From Maribacter sp. (GTDB lineage: Bacteria > Bacteroidota > Bacteroidia > Flavobacteriales > Flavobacteriaceae): a DNA stretch of 7,534 nucleotides. Below the pieces are notes generated by a model. It had not been told where the DNA came from. It searched no databases and worked only from the letters and a program-made list of their open reading frames with translations. Below are positions 1 through 7,534 of this stretch, piece after piece. The position numbers and the translations under genes are program-made. The DNA lies in contig JANQUX010000161.1 in assembly GCA_030730545.1 (NCBI GenBank), positions 1 to 7,534 on the forward strand, in the 5' to 3' direction. Within the stretch, counting starts at the first letter, position 1; each line of letters begins with the position of its first letter.

Positions 1-70
1 CTTCAGACTTCATGGCAGTAGTATTCGTCAAGTTGCCGTCAGCATCTAAAATGTCAATTAATTCATCCAT
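1..70 (-). CDS. NUDIX hydrolase-like protein, N-terminal fragment (cut by window edge)
   Basis: Only the first 23 codons are visible, reading MDELIDILDADGNLTNTTAM and then KSE, starting at the ATG at 70. This opening (acidic start, IDIL-D-x-x-G-x-x-T, then a K-S segment) resembles the N-terminus of Bacteroidota NUDIX hydrolases often annotated as isopentenyl-diphosphate isomerase-like. In those proteins the Nudix box lies further downstream and would be outside this window, so neither catalytic residues nor substrate can be judged. The start codon lies 42 nt after the stop of the M42 peptidase gene on the same strand, and that gap is almost filled by an intrinsic terminator. No TAnnTTTG element was found in the gap. 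The family call is a recognition of the N-terminus only and is moderately secure; that this is a real coding start is more secure. Confidence 0.6.
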   Translation of the reverse strand, partial: MDELIDILDADGNLTNTTAMKSE

Positions 71-73
71 AGC

Positions 74-104
74 AAAAAAAAATCCCTCCGATAAAAGAGG
101 GATT
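74..104 (-). terminator. Intrinsic terminator of the M42 peptidase gene
   Basis: A perfect 8-bp stem (AATCCCTC at 81-88, GAGGGATT at 97-104) encloses an 8-nt loop. On the minus strand it is followed by a run of nine T (82 down to 74, the first two inside the stem). It begins 8 nt after the peptidase stop codon at 113-115. The T run ends 3 nt before the ATG of the next gene, so the same sequence is also the immediate leader of the NUDIX-like gene. Confidence 0.85.
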
Positions 105-112
105 ATATAAAT

Positions 113-1204
113 TTATTCGAAGTAGCTAAAAGTTTCTCCGTCTTTAATAGTTAGAAGTGTTTCATAAATTAAACGAATTACATTTTCTACATCTTCTTTA
201 TGTACCATTTCTACCGTAGTGTGCATGTAACGCAAAGGCAAAGATATTAATGCCGAAGCAACTCCGCCATTGCTATAAGCAAAAGCATCTGTATCGGTAC
301 CGGTTGCTCTAGAAGCAGCCATACGTTGAAAAGGAATTTTTTTCTTTTCAGCTGTATCTAGTATACGCTCACGTAGTTTATTTTGAACAGCAGGCGCATA
401 AGAGATAACTGGTCCGGCTCCAATTTCGGTATGTCCTTGTACCTTTTTATCGATCATTGGTGTTGTAGTATCATGACAAACATCTGTAATGATAGCAACA
501 TTAGGTTTAATGGTCTGCGTAATCATTTCAGCACCACGTAGACCAATTTCTTCTTGAACTGAATTGGTTATATATAGACCGAAAGGTAGTTTTACTTTAT
601 TCTCGTGAAGCAGACGTGCAACTTCAGCAATCATAAATCCACCAGCACGGTTATCTATTGCTCTACAAACAAATTTGTCATCGTTAAGTACCTGGAAAGT
701 ATCAGGGTATGTAATAACACAACCAACGTGAACTCCCATTTTTTCAACTTCGGCTTTGTCTTTAGCACCTATGTCTATGCTGATATTATCTAATTTAGGG
801 GCTAATTCTTCCTTTTCACCTTTACGGGTATGAATAGCCGGCCAGCCAAAAACACCTTTAACGATTCCCTTTTTAGTATGGATGTTTACCCATTTTGAAG
901 GAGCAATTTGGTGATCACTACCACCGTTACGAATAACATAGATTAAACCGTTATCTGTAATATAATTGACATACCAAGAGATTTCATCTGAATGCCCTTC
1001 AATAACAACCTTATATTTAGCGTCAGGATTAATAACTCCAACAGCTGTACCGTACGTATCCGTTATAAAAGTATCAACATATGGTTTTAAGTAGTCCATC
1101 CATATTTTTTGTCCTTCCCATTCATAACCAGTAGGAGCAGCATTATTCAGGTATTTTTCAAAAAAGTCAAGAGACTTTTTAGTTATTATTTTTTTATCAG
1201 CCAT
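113..1204 (-). CDS. M42 family metallopeptidase (glutamyl/deblocking aminopeptidase-like), 363 aa
   Basis: Probable cytoplasmic di-metal (Zn/Co) aminopeptidase trimming N-terminal residues from peptides; M42 enzymes typically form large tetrahedral dodecamers. The family's landmarks are all present, numbered from the ATG at 1204: GHSDE (His71 metal ligand, Asp73 beside it), AIDNRAGG (Asp184 bridging ligand), VQEEIGLRGA (Glu218 catalytic base, Glu219 ligand), ITDVCHD (Asp241 ligand), GTDTDAF near 302-308 and MHTTVEMVH (His328 ligand). A length of 363 residues is normal, and no signal peptide is seen. The reading frame is open to a TTG at 1225, but that codon lies inside a predicted -7 promoter element, so the ATG at 1204 is preferred. 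The gene has its own promoter and terminator and is probably monocistronic. The GHSDE and HTTVE variants differ from the commoner GHMDE and HSPVE forms but keep the ligands. Substrate preference cannot be read from sequence. Confidence 0.93.
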   Translation of the reverse strand: MADKKIITKKSLDFFEKYLNNAAPTGYEWEGQKIWMDYLKPYVDTFITDTYGTAVGVINPDAKYKVVIEGHSDEISWYVNYITDNGLIYVIRNGGSDHQIAPSKWVNIHTKKGIVKGVFGWPAIHTRKGEKEELAPKLDNISIDIGAKDKAEVEKMGVHVGCVITYPDTFQVLNDDKFVCRAIDNRAGGFMIAEVARLLHENKVKLPFGLYITNSVQEEIGLRGAEMITQTIKPNVAIITDVCHDTTTPMIDKKVQGHTEIGAGPVISYAPAVQNKLRERILDTAEKKKIPFQRMAASRATGTDTDAFAYSNGGVASALISLPLRYMHTTVEMVHKEDVENVIRLIYETLLTIKDGETFSYFE

Positions 1205-1209
1205 CAATG

Positions 1210-1230
1210 TAAGTTTAAGATACAAACTTA
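1210..1230. repeat. 21-bp inverted repeat over the M42 gene promoter, possible operator
   Basis: TAAGTTT (1210-1216) and AAACTTA (1224-1230) are perfect 7-bp inverted arms separated by 7 nt. The right arm is part of the predicted minus-strand -7 element (1223-1230), and the left arm falls near the expected transcription start, 6-12 nt before the ATG at 1204. Symmetry and position fit a repressor operator, but no regulator is known and a chance AT-rich repeat is possible. In the transcript the full repeat would not be included, so an RNA hairpin role is less likely. Confidence 0.5.
1223..1230 (-). promoter_or_regulatory. Predicted -7 promoter element of the M42 peptidase gene
   Basis: The minus strand reads TAAGTTTG, an exact match to the Bacteroidota -7 consensus TAnnTTTG, 18 nt upstream of the ATG at 1204. 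A start of transcription about 6-8 nt downstream would give a leader near 10 nt. No good TTTG -33 element is seen around 1250-1255 (minus-strand TTAT). The element contains the alternative TTG start codon at 1223-1225, which argues against using that codon. Confidence 0.6.
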
Positions 1231-1274
1231 AGAATATTAGCGTTGTATTAATAATAACCTTCTTTAATAATCGT

Positions 1275-1282
1275 TAATTTTG
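1275..1282 (+). promoter_or_regulatory. Predicted -7 promoter element of the DUF4294 gene
   Basis: TAATTTTG matches the Bacteroidota TAnnTTTG consensus exactly and ends 20 nt before the ATG at 1303, implying a short leader of roughly 12-15 nt. The expected -33 position (about 1250-1255) holds only AT-rich sequence. This is the same stretch where the divergent peptidase promoter would have its -33 element. Confidence 0.55.
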
Positions 1283-1302
1283 GCAGGACTTTTGTTTAGC
1301 TC

Positions 1303-2001
1303 ATGGTAATGAAATATAACTTTTTACTTCTTTTTATAATCTTGACCACAGTTTTTGTTGGTAACGCTCAGGTTGAAGAACAGGAGCTGGATTCGATAAC
1401 GGAAAAAATGATTATTATAGCCGGTGATTCGCTGGTGCAAAATTCTATCGCGTTAGAAGAGGCTTATGTATTTGGTAAGCTTAAGTTTTCATCTTATGAC
1501 GATAAATTAAGATATTATATTTTACGCAGAAAGACGCAAAAAGTATATCCGTACGCTAAAATGGCGGCCGAACGTTTGGTAGAGCTGAACGATAGTTTAG
1601 CTGCTATAAAAAATAACAGAAAACGTAAAAAATATACCAAGAAAGTACAGAAATTTATTGAAGAGGAGTTTTCTGAAGAGTTAAAGAAATTAACCCGTAC
1701 AGAAGGTCAAATTTTAGTAAAGTTAATATATAGGCAAACAGGTGCTACCGCTTTCGATTTGGTGAAAGATTTACGCAATGGCTGGCGTGCCTTTTGGTAC
1801 AATACCACAGCTAAACTTTTTAGTATTAGTATTAAAGAAGAATTTCATCCAGATCTAATAGAGGAAGATTATTTAATTGAAGATATTTTACAACGTGCCT
1901 TTTCTCAAGGCAAGCTTGAACGGCAAGAAACCGTTCTCGATTACGATTATGATAAGTTGTATAATAAATGGAAGAGAACTACTAAAGTACCCAAAGATTA
2001 A
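1303..2001 (+). CDS. DUF4294 domain-containing exported protein, 232 aa
   Basis: Conserved Bacteroidota protein of unknown function. Residues 1-22 form a signal peptide (MVMKYN, a hydrophobic core, then VGNA before Gln23), so the mature protein should be periplasmic; no lipobox cysteine is seen. The conserved domain runs from about residue 50 to 200. It includes LEEAYVFGKLKF, then LRYYILRRKTQKVYPYAK (69-86), a very basic patch RKRKKYTKK (106-114), a KKLTRTEGQILVKLIYRQTG segment (128-147), WRAFWYNTTAKLF (161-173) and EDYLIEDILQRAF (188-200). This order is characteristic of DUF4294. No catalytic motif can be named. The ATG at 1309 is an equally possible start two codons in; the upstream ATG is chosen because either gives the same signal peptide. 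The gene stands alone, divergent from the peptidase and convergent with the receptor operon, and its stop overlaps that of the DUF6095 gene. Confidence 0.9.
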   Translation: MVMKYNFLLLFIILTTVFVGNAQVEEQELDSITEKMIIIAGDSLVQNSIALEEAYVFGKLKFSSYDDKLRYYILRRKTQKVYPYAKMAAERLVELNDSLAAIKNNRKRKKYTKKVQKFIEEEFSEELKKLTRTEGQILVKLIYRQTGATAFDLVKDLRNGWRAFWYNTTAKLFSISIKEEFHPDLIEEDYLIEDILQRAFSQGKLERQETVLDYDYDKLYNKWKRTTKVPKD

Positions 2002-2237
2002 GATGATTTTGGTTTCTTACCGAACATAGAATCCATAATAGTCATAATGCCCTTAAAGCCTGTTCTAACGGCGAAGAATGCAAGAATTATTCCTATAATA
2101 CAAACAGGCCAGAATAAAAAATGCTCTTGATTTTTAAATGCTTGGTATAATACAATAGGCGCCGTAAACATTAATACCACTGTTACGGCTAGGCGTTTTA
2201 GACCAGTTACCAGTAAATCTTTATCAGTTCGTCTCAT
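1998..2237 (-). CDS. DUF6095 family small inner-membrane protein, 79 aa
   Basis: Small protein with an N-terminal MRRTDKDLLVTGLKRL segment, two hydrophobic helices (about 14-33 and 40-57) separated by a short polar loop KNQEH, a TGFKGIMTIMDSMFG amphipathic stretch and a basic tail KKPKSS. The TDKDLL...GLK start, the FKNQEH loop and the FKGI.TIM ending fit DUF6095, a flavobacterial family with no known function. Basic ends and a short loop suggest a hairpin in the inner membrane with both ends cytoplasmic. Its ATG lies inside the end of the DUF4249 gene (14-nt overlap in another frame), so it is probably translated by coupling and transcribed as the last gene of the receptor operon. Whether it takes part in the receptor's job is unknown. 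Its TAA stop overlaps the stop of the convergent DUF4294 gene. Confidence 0.85.
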   Translation of the reverse strand: MRRTDKDLLVTGLKRLAVTVVLMFTAPIVLYQAFKNQEHFLFWPVCIIGIILAFFAVRTGFKGIMTIMDSMFGKKPKSS

Positions 2238-3144
2238 TGTCGGTAATTACTATACTGTCTTTGTATTCTTCTACGATAGCGAAATAACCCAGAGCGTAAT
2301 TATCTGACCGTTCTACATTATCAAAAACTTCGTTATTATCAACACCGGTAATATTTATTATATTACCGCGAACTGTGGCTGCAGGAGTCTGAAACGGACC
2401 TTGGTCACCACCAGACTGAACGATGATTTGGTTCATGTAATTATAAAAAGACTCATCTACACCTATAAGACTAATATTTACTACTGAGCTTGTATTTAGT
2501 TCGAGTTCATTATCATAAAAGTATGAGAATATAAACGTTTGTCCTTGATAAAACTCATCTTCGGTAACTAGAAATTCACCGAAATCTAAATCTAATAAAT
2601 AAAAATCGCTACTGTCGGCAGGGTCTGTAAATGCTACAATTATTTCGGTTTCGTCACCTGAAAACAAAGTTTCGTCACCTTGCTCTAATGAGTCTATTGG
2701 TACAGATTTTACATAAGTTGTGGTTGCGAAATAGCGTTCTTCATCTGTTTCAAGAATCAGCTGAAACACATCACCTTCGTTAATGCTACTTACCCTAATT
2801 CGTTGATCACTATCAAACGAAGGGTCTGGCACCCATTTACCGCTACCTGCTTCCACTTCAGCTAAGTTTGATATACCGCCACCTTCTAAAATTTCTGGGG
2901 CGTCTTCTCTTGGGGTTCCGTAATAAATAATGGCACTTTTAATAGTCGCAACAGTGTTGTCGTCGAAGAACGAACTACTTTGCGAAACTTTTATCTCTAT
3001 GGGTAAATATTCTTGAGTTTCGTCAACTCTAATTACACCTTCAACGATAAGTCTAGTTTCGTTTTCTGGTAAATCAACATCAATAACGTCTTCACAAGAA
3101 ATGCAAAACGCAATGGCAAATAATATCAACAAATAACGTCTCAT
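2224..3144 (-). CDS. DUF4249 domain-containing outer-membrane lipoprotein, 306 aa
   Basis: Lipoprotein family found next to TonB-dependent receptors in Bacteroidota; function unknown. The signal MRRYLLILFAIAFCISC ends at the probable lipidated Cys17. The -3 residue is Cys rather than the usual Leu, so the lipobox is slightly atypical. The next residues EDVIDVDLPENETRLIVEG are the typical start of the DUF4249 mature protein, and the acidic stretch after Cys17 is compatible with surface export in this phylum. The rest is beta-rich and strongly acidic, with no cysteine after residue 17. The closing segment FQTPAATVRGNIINITG (251-267), then YALGYFAI (283-290), is the conserved end of the family. 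It starts 3 nt after the receptor stop (TAA GCC ATG) and overlaps the DUF6095 start by 14 nt, so the three genes almost certainly form one transcript. By analogy with SusD it may cap the receptor or bind its ligand; that is inference from layout, not homology. Confidence 0.9.
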   Translation of the reverse strand: MRRYLLILFAIAFCISCEDVIDVDLPENETRLIVEGVIRVDETQEYLPIEIKVSQSSSFFDDNTVATIKSAIIYYGTPREDAPEILEGGGISNLAEVEAGSGKWVPDPSFDSDQRIRVSSINEGDVFQLILETDEERYFATTTYVKSVPIDSLEQGDETLFSGDETEIIVAFTDPADSSDFYLLDLDFGEFLVTEDEFYQGQTFIFSYFYDNELELNTSSVVNISLIGVDESFYNYMNQIIVQSGGDQGPFQTPAATVRGNIINITGVDNNEVFDNVERSDNYALGYFAIVEEYKDSIVITDNETN

Positions 3145-3147
3145 GGC

Positions 3148-5547
3148 TTATAATTTAAAATTATAGGTAACAGCAGGTACGATTCCGAAAATTGAGGTGC
3201 GTACAGCTTCATTGGCACCGGTATCATCATTTTGTCTAAAACTAATAGACGCCGCATTTCTTCTGTTGTATACATTATAAAGGCTAAATACCCATTCTCC
3301 CTGTATTTTTCTATTCTTATTTTTTCTAGGTGTCAACGTAGCAGAGAGATCTAGTCGATTGTAAGCCGGTAATCTTTGGGTATTACGAAGTCCGTAATAG
3401 GGTACCGTTAAATCTTGAAATTGAAATTGACCTATAGGGTAATTTGTTGGTTGACCTGTTTGGTAGGTGAAATTACTACTGAAACTCCATTTATCGTTAA
3501 CATCGTAATTTAAAAATAAAGAGACATCATGGGTTTTGTCGTAAGGGGTATTGTACCAATTGCCAAAATTAATACCTGATTCTAAATTAGTTCTACCATC
3601 ATCGGCTATAGATGCTCTACCAGGTGTGCGCTGTTCAGATTTAGATAAGGTATATGCTAACCAACCTTGTAACTTACCTTCATTTTTTCGTAACAAAAAT
3701 TCCAGACCGTAAGCACGAGCTTCTCCGTTTAAAATAACTTGTTCGATAGCATTGTTTGCTATTAAATTGGCACCGTCGATGTAATCTATTCTATTTTGAA
3801 CTTCTTTATAAAAAACTTCAGTTTCAATAGAGTAATCGGCATCTTTAATATTCTTGAAATATCCGAAGGCATATTGATCTAATAATTGTGGTTTAGTAAA
3901 CGGTCCGCTAGGTGTCCAAACATCTAAAGGAGTAGGGGAGCTTGTATTCGAAAGTAGGTGTAGGTATTGAGCCAATCTAGTATAACTGGCTTTAATAGAA
4001 CTCGTTTCGTTTAATGTATAGGATAGAGATGCTCTTGGCTCAAAATTGCTAAAATTAGATAAAGTGGTGCCTCTACCAGGATTTATGACATCTATAGGTT
4101 CTGCCTCTTTGTAGATTAACAAAAAGGGATCAAATTCAACAGGTCTATTGTTAGCATAGACATTTAATTCATCTTGACCAAGTCTCGTAAAATGGCTAAA
4201 TCGTAACCCATAGCCAAGACTTAAATTATCGGTAACTCTATGTTCAAAATCTACATAGGCCGCAAATTCATTGGCGTATTTTTGAGTCAATTGTTCTTCA
4301 ACAATTCCTGATTCGTCATTACTAGGTTCTATTTTACCTGGATTAAATTGATAGTATACATTATTGATACCGTAGTTGACCTGTAACTTATCAGTGGCGT
4401 AGTGTTTTAGGTCATATTTGATGTTAAAATTACGAATACCTGAATTCCAGTTGAATCCAACAAAATCTAATTTCAATCCGTAATAGTAATCAGAATATAT
4501 CAGGGATAGGTTTGAGAAAAGCTTATCGGAAAACAAATGGTTCCATCTAAAATTAGCAACAGTATTACCGTAGGTATTAACAAAGCTATCGTTAATGCCA
4601 AAAACATCTCTACCAAAATAACCGGATAGAAAAATATTATTTTTATCGTTTATCCTATAGTTTAATTTAGTGTTAAGGTCATAGAAATAAGCCGTATTAT
4701 CTACATCGAATAGCGGCAGAAAAAGATGGGCATACGAAGCTCGACCGCCAATAAGAAAAGCGGCTTTGTCTTTTTTGATAGGACCTTCGACAAGAAGTCT
4801 GCTCGCCACAGCACCTATACCGCCATTCATTTTAAACTCTTTGCTGTTACCTTCTTTTTGGAAAATATCTAGCACAGAAGAAACTCTACCACCATAACGC
4901 GCGGGAATTCCGCCTTTATAAAGTTTTACATCTTTTATTGCATCAGGATTAAAAACAGAAAAGAATCCGAATAAGTGAGAAGAGTTAAAGATGATAGCCT
5001 CATCTAATAAAATAAGATTTTGATCTGCAGAGCCACCACGAACATTAAAGCCAGAAGCACCTTCGCCAGCATTTGTAACACCAGGAAGCAATAGAATAGA
5101 TTTAATGACATCAGCTTCACCCAGAATTACGGGTATTTTTTTGATGGTACCAACTGATAACGTATTAACGCTCATTTGTGGTTTTCTGATATCCATCTTT
5201 TCCACATTTTCGGTAACTACAACTTCTTCTAATTCTTCTGCTTCTTCGTCAAGTAAATAATCTAAACGTCTATTTTCTGTCAAGGATATTTCTTGCAGAA
5301 CATCTTTAAAACCTAGGTAGCTAATTAAAACTTTGTATGTGCCTTCTGGTAGTGTAATGGAATAGAAGCCATATTCATTTGTAGTTACACCTGTACTCAG
5401 TTCAGGTATAGCAATGGTAACACCAATGAGTGTTTCGTTACTACTAGATTCTGATATAGTGCCGCTTAGGGTAAATTTTTGTTGCCCCCATGATGAAAAT
5501 GAGAGGCATAGCAGCGATATAAGAATAATTGGAAAATATCCTTTCAT
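3148..5547 (-). CDS. TonB-dependent outer-membrane receptor with N-terminal CarboxypepD_reg-like domain, 799 aa
   Basis: Outer-membrane active transporter or receptor powered by TonB-ExbB-ExbD. Numbered from the ATG at 5547: signal peptide 1-21 (ending SSWG before Gln22), a transthyretin-like carboxypeptidase-regulatory domain about 25-105 (LIGVTIAIP, GYFSI-type turn read here as YGFYSITLPEGTY, then YLGF), a TonB-box-like EEVVVTE near 107-113, a plug about 120-230 with LLPGV, FNVRGG (167-172), LLDEAIIF and YKGGIPARYGGR, then a beta-barrel to the end with many alternating aromatic strands and a final VTYNFKL. The length is close to the small receptors paired with DUF4249 proteins, and shorter than typical SusC (about 1000). 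The substrate is unknown: no siderophore, cobalamin or glycan genes lie nearby. The frame is open to a TTG at 5550 directly before the ATG; the ATG is preferred. It is the first gene of a three-gene operon with its own promoter. Confidence 0.93.
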   Translation of the reverse strand: MKGYFPIILISLLCLSFSSWGQQKFTLSGTISESSSNETLIGVTIAIPELSTGVTTNEYGFYSITLPEGTYKVLISYLGFKDVLQEISLTENRRLDYLLDEEAEELEEVVVTENVEKMDIRKPQMSVNTLSVGTIKKIPVILGEADVIKSILLLPGVTNAGEGASGFNVRGGSADQNLILLDEAIIFNSSHLFGFFSVFNPDAIKDVKLYKGGIPARYGGRVSSVLDIFQKEGNSKEFKMNGGIGAVASRLLVEGPIKKDKAAFLIGGRASYAHLFLPLFDVDNTAYFYDLNTKLNYRINDKNNIFLSGYFGRDVFGINDSFVNTYGNTVANFRWNHLFSDKLFSNLSLIYSDYYYGLKLDFVGFNWNSGIRNFNIKYDLKHYATDKLQVNYGINNVYYQFNPGKIEPSNDESGIVEEQLTQKYANEFAAYVDFEHRVTDNLSLGYGLRFSHFTRLGQDELNVYANNRPVEFDPFLLIYKEAEPIDVINPGRGTTLSNFSNFEPRASLSYTLNETSSIKASYTRLAQYLHLLSNTSSPTPLDVWTPSGPFTKPQLLDQYAFGYFKNIKDADYSIETEVFYKEVQNRIDYIDGANLIANNAIEQVILNGEARAYGLEFLLRKNEGKLQGWLAYTLSKSEQRTPGRASIADDGRTNLESGINFGNWYNTPYDKTHDVSLFLNYDVNDKWSFSSNFTYQTGQPTNYPIGQFQFQDLTVPYYGLRNTQRLPAYNRLDLSATLTPRKNKNRKIQGEWVFSLYNVYNRRNAASISFRQNDDTGANEAVRTSIFGIVPAVTYNFKL

Positions 5548-5593
5548 CAATTTTTTTTGTAAAAATACTTAGAAATTACTGATGCTCCTAAAA

Positions 5594-5601
5594 CAAATTT
5601 A
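5594..5601 (-). promoter_or_regulatory. Predicted -7 promoter element of the receptor operon
   Basis: The minus strand reads TAAATTTG, an exact TAnnTTTG match, 46 nt upstream of the receptor ATG at 5547. The implied leader is about 35-40 nt and ends in an A-rich run (ACAAAAAAAATTG) directly before the ATG, a common feature of Bacteroidota translation starts. The -33 region (about 5619-5624) has only a weak GTTTA. An AGGAG at 5585-5589 (minus) is too far from the start to act as a ribosome binding site. Confidence 0.6.
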
Positions 5602-5640
5602 ACTCGATTCTGAAGATTAAACTGGAAGCGGCTTTTTTAA

Positions 5641-5665
5641 TATCCTATGATTGGATACTTGGATA
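5641..5665. repeat. Repeated TTGGATA motif with inverted third half-site, possible regulator site
   Basis: TTGGATA occurs twice in direct orientation (5651-5657 and 5659-5665, period 8), and TATCC at 5641-5645 is an inverted partner of GGATA at 5653-5657 with 7 nt between. On the coding strand of the receptor operon the order is TATCCAA, TATCCAA, then GGATA. The cluster lies 40-64 nt upstream of the predicted -7 element, where an activator would bind, and outside the icd terminator. No DNA-binding protein is encoded in the window. Confidence 0.35.
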
Positions 5666-5689
5666 ATTTTAAATTCTTAAATATGCTAC

Positions 5690-5726
5690 AAAAAAAAACA
5701 CCCTCAAGATATATTGAGGGTGTTTT
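5690..5726 (-). terminator. icd: Intrinsic terminator of the isocitrate dehydrogenase gene
   Basis: A perfect 13-bp stem (arms 5695-5707 and 5714-5726, core ACACCCTCAA pairing with TTGAGGGTGT) has a 6-nt loop GATATA. It is followed on the minus strand by nine T (5698 down to 5690, the first four inside the stem). It begins 18 nt after the stop codon of the dehydrogenase gene and insulates the receptor operon promoter downstream. The plus-strand side has only four T, and no plus-strand gene reads into it. Confidence 0.9.
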
Positions 5727-5744
5727 GTACCGAAGTTTATTAGG

Positions 5745-7534
<1,790 letters not shown>

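Noticed and set aside
239..246. Minus-strand TATCTTTG inside the M42 gene as a promoter for the NUDIX-like gene
   Set aside because: It fits TAnnTTTG but has no -33 partner, lies in coding sequence about 170 nt from the start, and such 6-base matches are expected by chance in AT-rich DNA.
605..793. Plus-strand 62-codon open frame
   Set aside because: It lies entirely antisense to the conserved core of the M42 peptidase gene, has no promoter or family resemblance, and is a frame shadow.
1248..1271. Direct repeat TTAATAAT at 1248-1255 and 1264-1271
   Set aside because: It is simple AT-rich sequence in a promoter region and is readily explained by base composition.
1918..1936. GAACGG/CCGTTC hairpin near the end of the DUF4294 gene, as a terminator
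   Set aside because: The 6-bp stem lies inside coding sequence, and no T run follows on either strand.
2224..5547. SusC/SusD pair of a polysaccharide utilisation locus
   Set aside because: The receptor is shorter than typical SusC, the lipoprotein matches DUF4249 rather than SusD/RagB, and no glycan enzymes or regulators are present in the window.
5641..5657. TATCC/GGATA hairpin as a second icd terminator
   Set aside because: The stem is only 5 bp and A/T-rich, and a strong terminator already lies at 5690-5726.

Overview
The window looks like ordinary chromosome from a marine-type member of the Bacteroidota, class Flavobacteriia. Four things support this. The DNA is AT-rich. The promoter elements fit the Bacteroidota -7 consensus TAnnTTTG. 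Start codons are preceded by A/T-rich sequence rather than Shine-Dalgarno sites. Four gene families are typical of the group (DUF4294, DUF6095, DUF4249, and a TonB-dependent receptor with an N-terminal carboxypeptidase-regulatory-like domain). No mobile element, CRISPR array, tRNA or rRNA was seen.

Left part (1-1302): the first 23 codons of a minus-strand NUDIX-like gene sit at the edge. Upstream of it lies a complete minus-strand M42-family metallo-aminopeptidase gene (113-1204), whose intrinsic terminator (74-104) ends only 3 nt before the NUDIX start codon. A 98-bp divergent intergenic region (1205-1302) carries back-to-back -7 elements and a 21-bp inverted repeat over the peptidase promoter.

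Middle part (1303-5744): a plus-strand gene for an exported DUF4294 protein (1303-2001) converges on a compact three-gene minus-strand operon. In transcription order the operon is a TonB-dependent outer-membrane receptor (3148-5547), a DUF4249 lipoprotein (2224-3144, 3-nt gap) and a small two-helix DUF6095 membrane protein (1998-2237, 14-nt overlap). The receptor/lipoprotein pair resembles SusC/SusD in layout only; the lipoprotein is not SusD. The substrate is unknown. A -7 element and a repeated TATCCAA motif lie upstream of the operon. The operon and the DUF4294 gene end in overlapping stop codons with no terminator between them.

Right part (5745-7534): the C-terminal 595 residues of a monomeric-type NADP-dependent isocitrate dehydrogenase (TCA cycle, cytoplasm), cut by the window edge and followed by a strong intrinsic terminator (5690-5726).

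The least understood system here is the receptor-DUF4249-DUF6095 operon. The other genes are housekeeping or conserved hypothetical. Two apparent starts (1225 and 5550) are upstream TTG codons and were replaced by ATG codons at 1204 and 5547.
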